A stretch of DNA of 64,000 nt, from positions 2,294,001-2,358,000 of the forward strand of contig NZ_JBEPOH010000001.1 of NCBI RefSeq assembly GCF_040546685.1, read 5' to 3'. The translations under genes were made by a program, and so were the position numbers. Below, in pieces: positions 42,936 through 52,289 of this stretch (positions are counted from its first letter, which is position 1; each line of letters begins with the position of its first letter). The notes beneath the pieces are model-generated. The model was not told the origin of the DNA. It was given only the letters and a program-made list of their open reading frames with translations, and searched no databases. This DNA is from Variovorax sp. OAS795. GTDB lineage: Bacteria > Pseudomonadota > Gammaproteobacteria > Burkholderiales > Burkholderiaceae_C.

Positions 42936-43798
42936 ACGGCATGAAGCACGCAGAACTCCCCGCCGGCGCCGCGGCGCCTGAAGGCCCACCACGCGCACCG
43001 GTGACCACGGCGACGATGGCAAAGGCGCCCAAGGTGGCGAACGGGCGTGACCGCAGCGAATTCAAGGCGCTGGCCGTTGTCGTGGTGCTCATCTGCGCCG
43101 CAATGGAAGTCGCGAGCTGGTACGTGCCCGACTATGTGATGCCCTCGCCGCAGGCCATCGCCAAGGCGCTGGGCCAGCTACTCACGACCGACTTGCTCCA
43201 TGTGGCCATCACGTTGGGCCGTTTGTGCGTAGCGATCTTTTTCTCTGCGATTGCAGGCGTCGCCATCGGGCTGCTGATGGGCACGTCCAAACGGGTGGGG
43301 CCGTACCTGAAGGCGCTGGTGGTGGTCGATACCGGCATCCCTGCGCTGTCATGGATGCTGCTCGCCGTGTTCTGGTTCAAGGACCCGGAGGCGCGGATCT
43401 TCTTCATCCTCACAGTGATCCTCCTGCCGTTCTATGCGCTGAACGTCTACGAGGGCGTGCGGGCGCTGTCAACCGATTGGGTCGACATGCTGGAGAGCTT
43501 CCGCCCGACGCGCTGGCAGATGCTGCGTTACCTGGTCGCGCCGCACATCGTTCCCTACATCTTCCTGACCACCAAGTCGGTGATCGGCTACGCGATCCGC
43601 ATGGTGATCTTCGCGGAGCTGGTGGCTTCGGCCTTCGGCATCGGGTCTCGCATGAGCTTTGCGCAGTCGACCTTCCGCATCGATCAGGTGCTGGCCTGGA
43701 CCGTCCTGCTGGTGGCGCTCAACTTAGTGATCCAGTGGCTCGCCACCATGGCAGAAACGCGCTTACTGGGCTGGCGCAAGGAAGTGAAGGTGCGCTGA
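42932..43798 (+). CDS. ABC transporter permease, SsuC/TauC type
   Basis: A 288-aa inner-membrane permease. A poorly conserved Ala/Pro-rich N-terminal tail of about 45 residues precedes six membrane segments. The EAA-loop region is around MLESFRPTRWQMLRYLVAPH, where the usual Ala-Gly is replaced. ATGA overlaps couple it to the genes on both sides. It forms the channel of the importer with the preceding receptor and following ATPase. Confidence 0.88.
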   Translation: MNGMKHAELPAGAAAPEGPPRAPVTTATMAKAPKVANGRDRSEFKALAVVVVLICAAMEVASWYVPDYVMPSPQAIAKALGQLLTTDLLHVAITLGRLCVAIFFSAIAGVAIGLLMGTSKRVGPYLKALVVVDTGIPALSWMLLAVFWFKDPEARIFFILTVILLPFYALNVYEGVRALSTDWVDMLESFRPTRWQMLRYLVAPHIVPYIFLTTKSVIGYAIRMVIFAELVASAFGIGSRMSFAQSTFRIDQVLAWTVLLVALNLVIQWLATMAETRLLGWRKEVKVR

Positions 43799-44595
43799 TG
43801 ACAACGACCATGAATACACCCGTTGCCATCATCGAGCTGTGCGACGTCAGCAAGCGCTTCGGCAGCCATACCGCCATCGACCATCTCTCGATGGTGGTGC
43901 GCGAGGGCGAAACGGTGGCCTTGCTGGGGCAGACCGGAGCTGGCAAGAGCACCGTGATGTCGCTACTTATGGGTACGTCCTCGGCCGACGAGGGCTCGGT
44001 GCAAGTGGCCGGCGTCGACCCGGCAGTCGATTTCACCGCCTTGCGCGGCAAGCTCTCCGTGAGCTTCCAGACCGACCGCCTGCTGCCTTGGCGCACTGCG
44101 CGCGAGAACGTCGAGCTGGGCCTGCTGCTGCTCAAGCGCCCCAAAGCCGAAGCACGCCAGCGCGCGCAGGAATGGCTGGAGCGCGTGAAGCTGGGCGATG
44201 CGGCGCACAAATACCCATCGGAGCTGTCGGGGGGGATGCGCCAACGGGTGTCGCTCGCGCGCGCCCTGGCCGTCGATCCGGCGCTGGTGCTGCTTGACGA
44301 GTCGTTCAGCCAGCTTGACCACGTGACCTCGCAGACGCTGCGGCGCGACTTCGCGGAGATCGTGCGTGAGCAGCGCAAGACCTGTGTCTTTGTCACCCAC
44401 CGCATCGAGGACGCGCTCGAGATTGCCGACCGCATCCTCGTGCTCGCAGCCCCTGCGCGCGTCTGCCTCGAACTCGCGATCAGCGCCGAACAGCGCCAGG
44501 ACGCGCAATGCATGGCGCACATGCACCGCCAGGTGGAGCGCGCCATCGGCGGCGAAGCGCCGCTGGCTTCCCCTATCTCCTCAACACACCACTAG
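43798..44595 (+). CDS. ABC transporter ATP-binding protein, SsuB/TauB type
   Basis: A 265-aa ATPase with Walker A GQTGAGKST at about 44-52, Q-loop SFQTDRLLPWRTARENV, signature ELSGGMRQRVSLARALA and Walker B VLLDESFSQLD. The Walker B region has Ser in place of the usual Pro (DEPF), a minor change. The start overlaps the permease stop (TGATG). It powers the importer at the head of the degradation operon. Confidence 0.92.
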   Translation: MTTTMNTPVAIIELCDVSKRFGSHTAIDHLSMVVREGETVALLGQTGAGKSTVMSLLMGTSSADEGSVQVAGVDPAVDFTALRGKLSVSFQTDRLLPWRTARENVELGLLLLKRPKAEARQRAQEWLERVKLGDAAHKYPSELSGGMRQRVSLARALAVDPALVLLDESFSQLDHVTSQTLRRDFAEIVREQRKTCVFVTHRIEDALEIADRILVLAAPARVCLELAISAEQRQDAQCMAHMHRQVERAIGGEAPLASPISSTHH

Positions 44596-44615
44596 TAAGA
44601 AAGCGGATCCTCAAA

Positions 44616-45410
44616 ATGAGCTACCAGGACATCATCGTCGAGCAGGTAGAAGGCTGGTTGGAAATCACCATCCACCGTCCCGAGAAAATGAACTCGTTGC
44701 GCGAGACCACGGCCGAGGAAATCCTCGACGCACTGGGCGAGGCGGAGTCGAACCGCGAGATCGCCGCAGTGATCCTGCGCGGCAGCGACAAGGCCTTTTG
44801 CACTGGCATCGACACCAGCGAATTCACCATCGGCGACAACGAGTACTTCGACTTTTATCGCAAGCGCCGGCGCTCGCGCAAGGTCAACGAGCTGTTCCGT
44901 TCGCTGCCCGGCTACAGCAAGCCCATCATCAGCGCCATCGAGGGCTTCGCGCTCGGCGGCGGCCTGGAGCTGGCCTTGGTCGGCGACATGATCGTCGCCG
45001 GCGCCAACGCCAAGTTCGGCCTGCCGGAGATCCGCCTGGGTCTGATGCCTGGCGGCGGCGGCACGCAAACGCTGCCGCGCCTCATCGGCCCGGCGCTCGC
45101 CAAGGAACTCATGTGGACCGGCCGGCGCATCACCGCGGCTGAGGCGCGCGAGTACCGCTTGGTCAACCACGTGACTGAGGCCGGCAAGGCGATCGACAAG
45201 GCGCGCGAGCTGGCACGCACCATCGCCGGCAACGCACCGCTGTCGGTGATGTTCACCAAGGCCGTGATCGATCGCGGGATGGACCTGCCGCTGGCCGAAG
45301 GCATGGCCGCCGAAGGCGACGTGTCCTTCATGCTGTATTTCACCCAGGACCGCCAGGAGGGCTTGAGTGCCTTCCGTGAGAAGCGGACCCCCGATTTCCG
45401 AGGAGAGTAA
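44616..45410 (+). CDS. Enoyl-CoA hydratase/isomerase-family protein
   Basis: A 264-aa crotonase-fold enzyme. The oxyanion-hole segments are DKAFCTGIDTSEF near 60 and AIEGFALGGGLELAL near 105. The catalytic glutamate positions of hydratases are partly kept (PEIRLGLMPGGGGTQTLPRL has Glu in the second position). It may hydrate an enoyl-CoA or act as isomerase or ring-opening hydrolase. It is the first enzyme gene after the transporter, 20 bases downstream. Confidence 0.9.
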   Translation: MSYQDIIVEQVEGWLEITIHRPEKMNSLRETTAEEILDALGEAESNREIAAVILRGSDKAFCTGIDTSEFTIGDNEYFDFYRKRRRSRKVNELFRSLPGYSKPIISAIEGFALGGGLELALVGDMIVAGANAKFGLPEIRLGLMPGGGGTQTLPRLIGPALAKELMWTGRRITAAEAREYRLVNHVTEAGKAIDKARELARTIAGNAPLSVMFTKAVIDRGMDLPLAEGMAAEGDVSFMLYFTQDRQEGLSAFREKRTPDFRGE

Positions 45411-45413
45411 GAG

Positions 45414-46580
45414 ATGAAGAAGAGAGACATCGTGATAGGCGGCTACGCCGAGACCGCCATCGATTTCAAGACCGGCCGCAGTGCCTACGACCTGGCGGGC
45501 GAAGCGCTCGACCAGCTGCTGGAGTGCACCGGCATCGACAAGAGCGAGATCGACGGACTGTCGGTGACCACCGCGCTGTCGGAGGCGCAGAACCCCTTCT
45601 TCGCGGTCTACATGACCGAGGCACTGGGCATCACGCCGACCTGGCTGAACTACGGCGGCATCGGCGGCTGCTCAGCCACCGGCGGCGTGGCGCGCGCCAT
45701 GTCGGCCATACGCGACGGCATGTGCAAGCTGGCGGTCGTGATGTCGTCCGACGCGCCCAGCTCCGACTGGCGTTCCAACTACGGTGCTTACCGCAGCGAG
45801 TTCCAGGACCCGCCCGGCGTGCAGGGCCCACCCGCGACCTTCGGCCTCTTGATGAGCCGCTACATCCACCAGTACGGGCTCGACCCCGAGGCGCTGGGCA
45901 AGATCGCGATCACCCAACGCGCCCACGCTTTGCACAACCCCAACGGCTACAAGAAGTTCCAGAAGGAACTCACGATGGAGGAGTACCTGAAGTCGCGCGT
46001 CATCTCCGACCCGCTGCGTGTGCTCGACAGCGTGATGTTCTGCGACGGCGCCAACGCCTTCATCGTCACCACCGAGGAGAACGCCAAGCGCCTCGGCCTG
46101 AAGAAGATGGTCTATCCGGTGGCCTACGGCGAGGTCACCAACTTCAACGGCGCCGACCCGCTGGCCGACATCACCCTGTCCGGCTTCACCAAGATTGGCC
46201 CCGAGGTGCTGCGCAAGGCCGAACTTGCGCCCAAGGACGTGCGCATGTTCCAGCCCTACGACGACTTCACCATTGCCGTGATGATGCAGTTCGAGGCCTT
46301 CGGCTTCTGCGAGCGTGGCGAAGGATCGGCCTACACGCTGCGCACCGACCTGTCCTTCAACGGTGACCTGCCGCTCAACACCGGCGGCGGCCAGATCTCG
46401 GCCGGCCAGCCCGGCCTGGCCAGCGGCGGTCTCAACCTGGCCGAAGCCGTGCGGCAGATGTTCGGCGAAGGCGGCAGCCGCCAGGTGCCAGACCCGCGCA
46501 ACGCGCTGGTCACTGGCATCGGCGTGATCCCTTACGGTCGCAACTGGGGCACCAGTTCGGCCTTGGTCCTGGAGGCATGA
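45414..46580 (+). CDS. Thiolase-like protein (SCP-x/Ltp2 group), partner of the DUF35 protein
   Basis: A 388-aa thiolase-superfamily protein. It has an N-terminal Cys region (YGGIGGCSATGGVARAM), but the C-terminal segments read NTGGGQISAGQPGLASGG instead of the GHP-type motif of true thiolases, and a DDFTIAVMMQFEAFGF block. This pattern fits Ltp2-like aldolases or non-condensing thiolase homologues, which act with a DUF35 partner. It is followed, with an ATGA overlap, by the DUF35 gene. A role in retro-aldol or thiolytic cleavage of a branched or cyclic acyl-CoA is inferred. Confidence 0.85.
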   Translation: MKKRDIVIGGYAETAIDFKTGRSAYDLAGEALDQLLECTGIDKSEIDGLSVTTALSEAQNPFFAVYMTEALGITPTWLNYGGIGGCSATGGVARAMSAIRDGMCKLAVVMSSDAPSSDWRSNYGAYRSEFQDPPGVQGPPATFGLLMSRYIHQYGLDPEALGKIAITQRAHALHNPNGYKKFQKELTMEEYLKSRVISDPLRVLDSVMFCDGANAFIVTTEENAKRLGLKKMVYPVAYGEVTNFNGADPLADITLSGFTKIGPEVLRKAELAPKDVRMFQPYDDFTIAVMMQFEAFGFCERGEGSAYTLRTDLSFNGDLPLNTGGGQISAGQPGLASGGLNLAEAVRQMFGEGGSRQVPDPRNALVTGIGVIPYGRNWGTSSALVLEA

Positions 46581-47023
46581 AAAACATGAGCGATACCACC
46601 CCCACCACCGCCCCGGCCGCGCCGGTCCGACCCGTGCCGAAGCAGGGCGTCTACGTCGACAGCAAGCCCTTCTGGGACGGCATCGCGCAAGGCAAGCTGG
46701 TGCTGCAGTACTGTACCGTCGCAAAGCGTTTCCAGCACTACCCGAAGCCGGTCAGCGGCTTCACCGGGCGCCGCACGCTCGAGTGGCGCGAAGTCGCCGG
46801 CACCGGCACCATCTACGCCTGCACCGTGGTGCGCATTCCCGGTCCGGGCGTCGAAGGCCGCATCCCGCTGTGCGTCGCAACGGTCGAGCTCGACGAGGGC
46901 GTGCGCATCATCGCCAACGTGCTGAACTGCGCGCCGGCGGATCTGGCGATCGGCAAGCGCGTGAAGCTGGCGGTGGACCATCTGACGCCCGAGCAGCCAT
47001 ACCCCGCCTTCGAACTCGCCTAG
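46577..47023 (+). CDS. DUF35 OB-fold protein (thiolase/aldolase partner)
   Basis: A 148-aa protein. An N-terminal helix and rubredoxin-like region have only one Cys (LQYCTVAKRFQHYPKPVS), so the zinc ribbon is degenerate. The OB-fold follows (EWREVAGTGTIYACTVVRIP onward). DUF35 proteins bind thiolase-like enzymes, as in steroid side-chain aldolases, and help bind the acyl-CoA. The start overlaps the thiolase-like gene by 4 bases, in line with a protein complex. Confidence 0.88.
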   Translation: MKNMSDTTPTTAPAAPVRPVPKQGVYVDSKPFWDGIAQGKLVLQYCTVAKRFQHYPKPVSGFTGRRTLEWREVAGTGTIYACTVVRIPGPGVEGRIPLCVATVELDEGVRIIANVLNCAPADLAIGKRVKLAVDHLTPEQPYPAFELA

Positions 47024-47030
47024 GAGCACC

Positions 47031-48575
47031 ATGCGTCTCGAACACTTCATGGCGGCGCACGCCCTGCGCACGCCGGCGAAGCCGGCCGTGGTCGTGGGCG
47101 CGCAGCGCCTGAGCTACGGCGAGTTGCTGTCGAGCTCGCGCTCTCTGGCCGCTGGGCTGCGGCGCGCCGGTGTGGTCCAGGGCGACCGCATCGTCGTGTA
47201 CCTGCCCAATTGCGTCGAATTCGTGCAAATCATGTACGCGGCCTTTTCGGTCGGCGCCACGGTGATCCCGGTCAACACCCGCAACACCCCGCGCGAGTTG
47301 GTTTATTTTGCACAGGACAGCCAGGCCCGCGTGCTGGTGTTTCATGCCGAGAGCGCCGAGGCGATCGAAGCGCTGTCGGCCGAGTTCATGGGCATCCGCC
47401 GCGTGGCGGTGGGCGGCGACGTGGCCGGCGCGGAGTCGTTCGAGATACTTCGAACCCACTCCGACGAGCGCCTGCCAGAGCTCGCGCTGTCGCCCGACGA
47501 CGCGATGATCCTCTACACCTCGGGCACGACCGGCAAGCCCAAGGGCGCGGTCCTCACGCACGCCAACTTCGTGATTGGCAACGCCTTCGTGAACGCGGTG
47601 GAGTGGGGCGTCACGGCGCACGACGTGTTCCTAGTGACCACGCCGCTGGCGCACCGCACGGGCTTGGCCCGGCTCATGAACTCGATGTGCCTGGGCGCCA
47701 AGCTGGTGGTGATGGAGCGTTTCGACGCGCAGGCCGCGGTCGAGACCATCGAGCGCGAGCAGGTTAGCGCTGCGGGCATGGTGCCCACCGTGGCCCGCAT
47801 GCTGATGCCGGTGCTCGAGAAGGAGGCCGCGCGCTGCGCCAGCCTGCGCCACATCATCGTCACTGGCGAGGCGTTTCCGGTGGAGCTCAAGCGCCGCATG
47901 ATCGGCTATCTGCCGCAGGCGCGGCTGCATTCCTTCTTCGCGATGACCGAGGTCGGCTCGGTCACAGTGCTCGACCACGAGGAGCAGTTCACCCACCCCG
48001 CGTCAGTGGGGCGCGTCACGCCGGGCGTGCAGGTCAAGCTGGTGGACGACAAGGGCCAGCAGGTGTCGGTAGAAGAGGTGGGCGAGATCCTTGTTCGCTC
48101 GGGCGAGGCCGGGAGCTTTACCACCATGAAGGGCTATTTCGGGCGCCCCGACGCCACCGCTGCGACCATCATCGAAGGCTGGGTCCACACCGGCGACATG
48201 GGCCGCTTCGATGTCGATGGCTACCTCTACATCGTCGATCGCAAGAAGGACATGGTGCTCAGCGGCGGCTTCAACATATACACCAAGGAGGTCGAGCAGG
48301 TGCTGATAGAGCACGCCGAGGTGGCCGATGCCGCGGTGGTGGGCGTCCCCGATGAGATCTTCGGCGAGGCGGTGACCGCGTTCGTTGAGCGCCACCCGGG
48401 CTGCACGCTGAGCGAACAGGCGCTGCAGGAGCACACGAAATCCCGTATTGCCAGCTACAAGAAGCCCAAATACGTCTTCTTTGTCGATGCACTTCCGCGA
48501 AACGGCATGGGCAAGGTGATGAAAGCCGAATTGCGCGAGATGGCGCTGGCGCGTTTGGCGCCGCGCGTGGTATGA
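47031..48575 (+). CDS. AMP-binding acyl-CoA ligase
   Basis: A 514-aa member of the ANL superfamily. The ATP-binding P-loop is ILYTSGTTGKPKGAVLTHAN near 162-181, the A5 motif FFAMTEVGSVTVLDHE and the A8 hinge GWVHTGDMGRFDVDGYLYIV. The A10 lysine is in PRNGMGKVMKAELRE. It activates a carboxylic acid to its CoA thioester, the expected first step after import. It overlaps the following ALDH gene by 4 bases. Confidence 0.93.
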   Translation: MRLEHFMAAHALRTPAKPAVVVGAQRLSYGELLSSSRSLAAGLRRAGVVQGDRIVVYLPNCVEFVQIMYAAFSVGATVIPVNTRNTPRELVYFAQDSQARVLVFHAESAEAIEALSAEFMGIRRVAVGGDVAGAESFEILRTHSDERLPELALSPDDAMILYTSGTTGKPKGAVLTHANFVIGNAFVNAVEWGVTAHDVFLVTTPLAHRTGLARLMNSMCLGAKLVVMERFDAQAAVETIEREQVSAAGMVPTVARMLMPVLEKEAARCASLRHIIVTGEAFPVELKRRMIGYLPQARLHSFFAMTEVGSVTVLDHEEQFTHPASVGRVTPGVQVKLVDDKGQQVSVEEVGEILVRSGEAGSFTTMKGYFGRPDATAATIIEGWVHTGDMGRFDVDGYLYIVDRKKDMVLSGGFNIYTKEVEQVLIEHAEVADAAVVGVPDEIFGEAVTAFVERHPGCTLSEQALQEHTKSRIASYKKPKYVFFVDALPRNGMGKVMKAELREMALARLAPRVV

Positions 48576-50035
48576 GCGGCACCGCGGTGCCGTGGGACAC
48601 GCAGGCAGCGCACTGGATCGGCGGCCAGTGGCTGCCTTCAGGCCGCGCCTTCACGTCGATCAATCCGGCTGACGCATCCCTGCTAGGCCAGGCGCCGGAT
48701 GGCGGCGTGACCGAGGCGCAGGCCGCGATTGACGCGGCGCGCCACGCCTTCGAGACCACCCCCTGGCGCCACAGCCCGAGGCTACGGGCGCAGGTGTTGC
48801 TGGACATGGCGGCGCGCCTCGCTGCCGATGCAGCATCGCTGGCGCTGCTGCTGACGCTGGAAAATGGCAAGGTCCTGCGCGAGTCGGCCGGCGAGGTCGA
48901 GGGCGCGGCTTCGGAGCTGCGCTACTACGCGGGCATGGCCCGCAGCGCGGCCGGCCGCGTGGTCGAGCCGGCACCAGGTGTGCGCTCGCTCATCACGCAT
49001 GAAGCCGCGGGTGTAGTGGCGATCATCGTGCCGTGGAACGCGCCCCTGATCCTCTTCGTGCGCTCGCTCGCGCCGGCCCTGGCGGCCGGCTGCACGGTGG
49101 TTGTCAAGGCGGCGCCGCAGGCCGCGCTCTTCATGCACCGCGTGGCGCAGCGCATGGCCGAGACCGAGGGGCTGCCGCCTGGCGCGATCAATATCGTGCA
49201 CGAGGCGGGCAGCGCCGTGGCGCAGGCTTTCGTCGCCTCGCCGGGCATCGACGTCCTGAGCTACACCGGCAGCACCGCCGTGGGCAAGGCCATCATGGCG
49301 GCGGCCGCGCCGCAGCTCAAGCGCCTGTCGCTGGAGCTTGGCGGCAAGGCCCCCTGCGTGGTGTGCGAGGACGCCGACCTTAGCCTCGCGGTGCGCGAGA
49401 TCCTCGCCGCCGGCGTCATCCTATCGGGACAGCAGTGCACTGCCGCCAGCCGGGTGCTTGTGCACCGCCGTGTGTATGCGGTTTTCCGCGATGCCATGGC
49501 GTCGGCCATGCGCGCGCTGTGTGTGGGCCCAGGTCACCTCGCCGAGAACGCGATGGGGGCAGTGATCGATCTTGCGAATCGCGACCGCATCCTGCGCCTG
49601 GTCGACGAACTGGGTGAGCGCCACCGTCTGGTGGTACGAGGGGGGGCCGTGCGGGGTCTTCCCAGGCACGGTGCCTTCGTGTCGCCCACCCTGGTGGAAG
49701 TCGACGACCCGCAAACGCCCGCCGTCCAGGACGAACACTTCGCGCCATTGATGACCTTGGAGGTCTTCGACGACGATCGTGGCGCGGTCGCGCTGGCCAA
49801 TGCCACGCGCTTCGGGCTGGGCGCGAGCGTGTGGTCGCGCGACAACGCGCGCGCGCAGCGCATCGCGCGCGAGATTCGCTGCGGCACCGTATGGATCAAC
49901 GCGCACAACAAGCTCTTCGCGGAAGCGGAGGTCGGTGGCTACAAGGAAAGCGGATTCGGCCGGCTTCACGGCGCCGAAGGCATGCACGACTTTCTTGAAA
50001 TCAAACACGTCTACCAGGAGATCGGCAGCCTCTGA
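48572..50035 (+). CDS. NAD(P)-dependent aldehyde dehydrogenase
   Basis: A 487-aa ALDH with catalytic Cys in SGQQCTAASRVLVHR near 289, Glu in SLELGGKAPCVVCEDADL near 253 and cofactor segment IIVPWNAPLILFVRSLAPAL. It converts an aldehyde released in the pathway to the acid. An aldehyde product would be expected if the thiolase-like/DUF35 pair acts as an aldolase. The gene is coupled to the ligase (ATGA) and is 19 bases before an acyl-CoA dehydrogenase gene. Confidence 0.93.
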   Translation: MSGTAVPWDTQAAHWIGGQWLPSGRAFTSINPADASLLGQAPDGGVTEAQAAIDAARHAFETTPWRHSPRLRAQVLLDMAARLAADAASLALLLTLENGKVLRESAGEVEGAASELRYYAGMARSAAGRVVEPAPGVRSLITHEAAGVVAIIVPWNAPLILFVRSLAPALAAGCTVVVKAAPQAALFMHRVAQRMAETEGLPPGAINIVHEAGSAVAQAFVASPGIDVLSYTGSTAVGKAIMAAAAPQLKRLSLELGGKAPCVVCEDADLSLAVREILAAGVILSGQQCTAASRVLVHRRVYAVFRDAMASAMRALCVGPGHLAENAMGAVIDLANRDRILRLVDELGERHRLVVRGGAVRGLPRHGAFVSPTLVEVDDPQTPAVQDEHFAPLMTLEVFDDDRGAVALANATRFGLGASVWSRDNARAQRIAREIRCGTVWINAHNKLFAEAEVGGYKESGFGRLHGAEGMHDFLEIKHVYQEIGSL

Positions 50036-50054
50036 GGCCGCCGTCATTGCCAAG

Positions 50055-51227
50055 ATGCTCAGACCCGAATCAAACGCCGATGCGGCCTTCCGGAACGAGG
50101 TACGTGACTGGCTCGCGACCCACGCGCCCGACGCGCTGCGCCACCGGACCTTTCGGCCGCTGCCGATCGAGGGTATGCCCTGGTACCGTGCGCTGTCGCA
50201 GCGCGGCTGGATTGCGCCGCATTGGCCGCGAGCGCACGGTGGCATGGGTGCCAGCGCCGTTCAGCAGGTGATCCTCATGGAGGAAATGGCACGCGCGGGT
50301 ACGCCCGACTTTCCGACGCAGGGCCTGAACCACATCGGCCCACTGCTCATCGCGCGTGGTACGCCGGCGCAGCAACAACGCCACCTGCCGGCCATTCTTT
50401 CAGGCGACGCCATCTGGTGTCAGGGCTATTCGGAGCCGGGGGCGGGCTCGGATCTGTCGAGCCTGCGCACGCGCGCCGAGGTGCGCGGCGGCCCGGACGG
50501 AGACAGGCTCGTCATCAACGGCCACAAGATATGGACCACCTGGGGCCACCATGCCGACTGGATGTTCGCGCTGGTACGCACTACCACTGCCGGCAAGCCG
50601 CAACACGGAATCACCTTCGTGCTGATCGACATGAAGACGCCGGGCATCCGGCGCCGGCCGATCCGCACCATCGCGGGCGACGACGAGTTTGCCGAGGTGT
50701 TCTTTGACGACGTGGTAGTGCCGCTCGACAATATCGTCGGAGAGATCGACAAGGGCTGGCAGGTGGCCACCGCAGTGCTGAGCGAGGAGCGACTGCGCAT
50801 TGGCTCGCCGGCCCAGGCTCTGCGTGCGCTGGAGCGCTTGCGCATGATGCTGCGCGCCACGCCTGCGGACCGCGTGCCGCCCAGCGTGCATGAAGCCGCC
50901 GCACTGGTTGAGGTGGAGGTCGAGACGCTCATTGCCGCTTATCTGGAAGCGGCAGAAGCCGCCGAACAGGGCATCGCAGCTGACAGTTCGTACCTGAAAT
51001 TGCTGGCCACGGATGCCGTGCACCAGTTGCTCGACCTCGTTCAGCGCGTGGCGGGACCCGCCGCCGCGTTGCGAGACCCGGTTCGCCGGGGTGAGGACCT
51101 GCTCGATGCCACCGAGATGTTCTTGCAGGCACGCCGCCTGGGCATCTATGGCGGGAGCAGCGAAGTGCAGCGCAACATCATCGCGACGCGGGTGCTCGGC
51201 CTGCCGGTTGCCGGAGCCCAATCATGA
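50055..51227 (+). CDS. Acyl-CoA dehydrogenase (pair 1, larger subunit)
   Basis: A 390-aa FAD enzyme. The FAD/substrate region is WCQGYSEPGAGSDLSSLRTR near 117-136, and the C-terminal block YGGSSEVQRNIIATRVLGLP is the family ending. It oxidises an acyl-CoA to the enoyl-CoA. The start at 50055 gives a normal N-terminus. It overlaps the next, shorter dehydrogenase gene by 4 bases. Such adjacent unequal pairs form alpha2-beta2 enzymes in steroid and cyclic acid degradation. Confidence 0.92.
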   Translation: MLRPESNADAAFRNEVRDWLATHAPDALRHRTFRPLPIEGMPWYRALSQRGWIAPHWPRAHGGMGASAVQQVILMEEMARAGTPDFPTQGLNHIGPLLIARGTPAQQQRHLPAILSGDAIWCQGYSEPGAGSDLSSLRTRAEVRGGPDGDRLVINGHKIWTTWGHHADWMFALVRTTTAGKPQHGITFVLIDMKTPGIRRRPIRTIAGDDEFAEVFFDDVVVPLDNIVGEIDKGWQVATAVLSEERLRIGSPAQALRALERLRMMLRATPADRVPPSVHEAAALVEVEVETLIAAYLEAAEAAEQGIAADSSYLKLLATDAVHQLLDLVQRVAGPAAALRDPVRRGEDLLDATEMFLQARRLGIYGGSSEVQRNIIATRVLGLPVAGAQS

Positions 51228-52258
51228 ATGCCGAACACAGCGCGTCCCTGCGCATGATTGCCGAGAGCGCCGCGGACGCCGCTGCTTCGTTCGGCGGCCC
51301 GGCACGGGCACGCCGGGTGCACGAAGGCGAGCCGGTGTGGGAGCCTGCCACATGGAAAGCGATGTCTCAACTCGGTTGGCTTGCGATTGCGGTCCCCGAA
51401 TCGGCGGGTGGCCTGCAGCTGGGGGCGCCAGCGCTGTGCGTGGTTGCCGAAGAAGGTGGCCGCGCGTTGCTGGCGCCGCCGCTCACGATGGGCATGGCCG
51501 CCGGTGCGGTGCTGGCCGAGGCCGGCGAGATCGCCGCACCGACGTTGCGGACGCTGATCGAGGGCTTGGCGCATGTCGTGCTGGTGGATGCCGCCGAGTC
51601 CGCCGATGCCGACCTCGCGGCGCATTTTGTACCCGACGGCGACGCGGCCGCGCACTGGCTGGTGGCTTGCGGACTGGGGCACGAGTTCAGTGCGCGGCTG
51701 CTGGAGCCCGGCGCACCTGGTGTTGCGCTTACCGTGCGCCACGCCGTGGATGGCAGCCGCTTGGCCGATCTGCACGTCGGCCGGGCCACCTGGACCGATG
51801 CGCCGCAGGTGCTGTCGGGCATTGCGGGCGAGGCCGTCTGGCGACACGGCCGGCACCTCGCGTGGCTCGGCGATGCTGCCTACCTCTGCGGCCTGATGGA
51901 CGCGGCCCTTGCTCTCGCGCTCGACTACCTGCGTCTGCGCCGTCAGTTCGGCGTGCCGATCGGCAGCTTCCAGGCGCTGCAGCACCGTGCCGCAGCCTGC
52001 CATGTCGACGTGACCGCCACGCGCGCGCTGGTGCACGAGGCAGCGCGCGCGACCAGCACCCGCAAGGAAGGCTGGGCTGCCGCGGCCGCCGTGCATCGCG
52101 CCAGCGCTGCGGCGCTGCGGGTGACTAAAGAGGTGGTGCAGTTCCATGGCGCGATCGGCTTTGCCGATGAGCACGACGCAGGCCTGTACCTGCGCCGCGC
52201 CATGACCATCGGCGCGCGCCATGCGGGCGCGGCACTGGCGGCGTTGCAATGCCGCTGA
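51224..52258 (+). CDS. Acyl-CoA dehydrogenase (pair 1, smaller subunit)
   Basis: A 344-aa dehydrogenase-like protein. It has the C-terminal ACAD helix bundle (RRQFGVPIGSFQALQHRAAA, FHGAIGFADEHDAGLYLRRA), but the N-terminal and middle domains are shortened and diverged. Beta subunits of this type often lack the catalytic base and complete the FAD site of the partner. Coupled to the preceding gene by ATGA. Confidence 0.88.
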   Translation: MNAEHSASLRMIAESAADAAASFGGPARARRVHEGEPVWEPATWKAMSQLGWLAIAVPESAGGLQLGAPALCVVAEEGGRALLAPPLTMGMAAGAVLAEAGEIAAPTLRTLIEGLAHVVLVDAAESADADLAAHFVPDGDAAAHWLVACGLGHEFSARLLEPGAPGVALTVRHAVDGSRLADLHVGRATWTDAPQVLSGIAGEAVWRHGRHLAWLGDAAYLCGLMDAALALALDYLRLRRQFGVPIGSFQALQHRAAACHVDVTATRALVHEAARATSTRKEGWAAAAAVHRASAAALRVTKEVVQFHGAIGFADEHDAGLYLRRAMTIGARHAGAALAALQCR

Positions 52259-52289
52259 GACAAACGAGAACACCGAGGAGACAACGGAA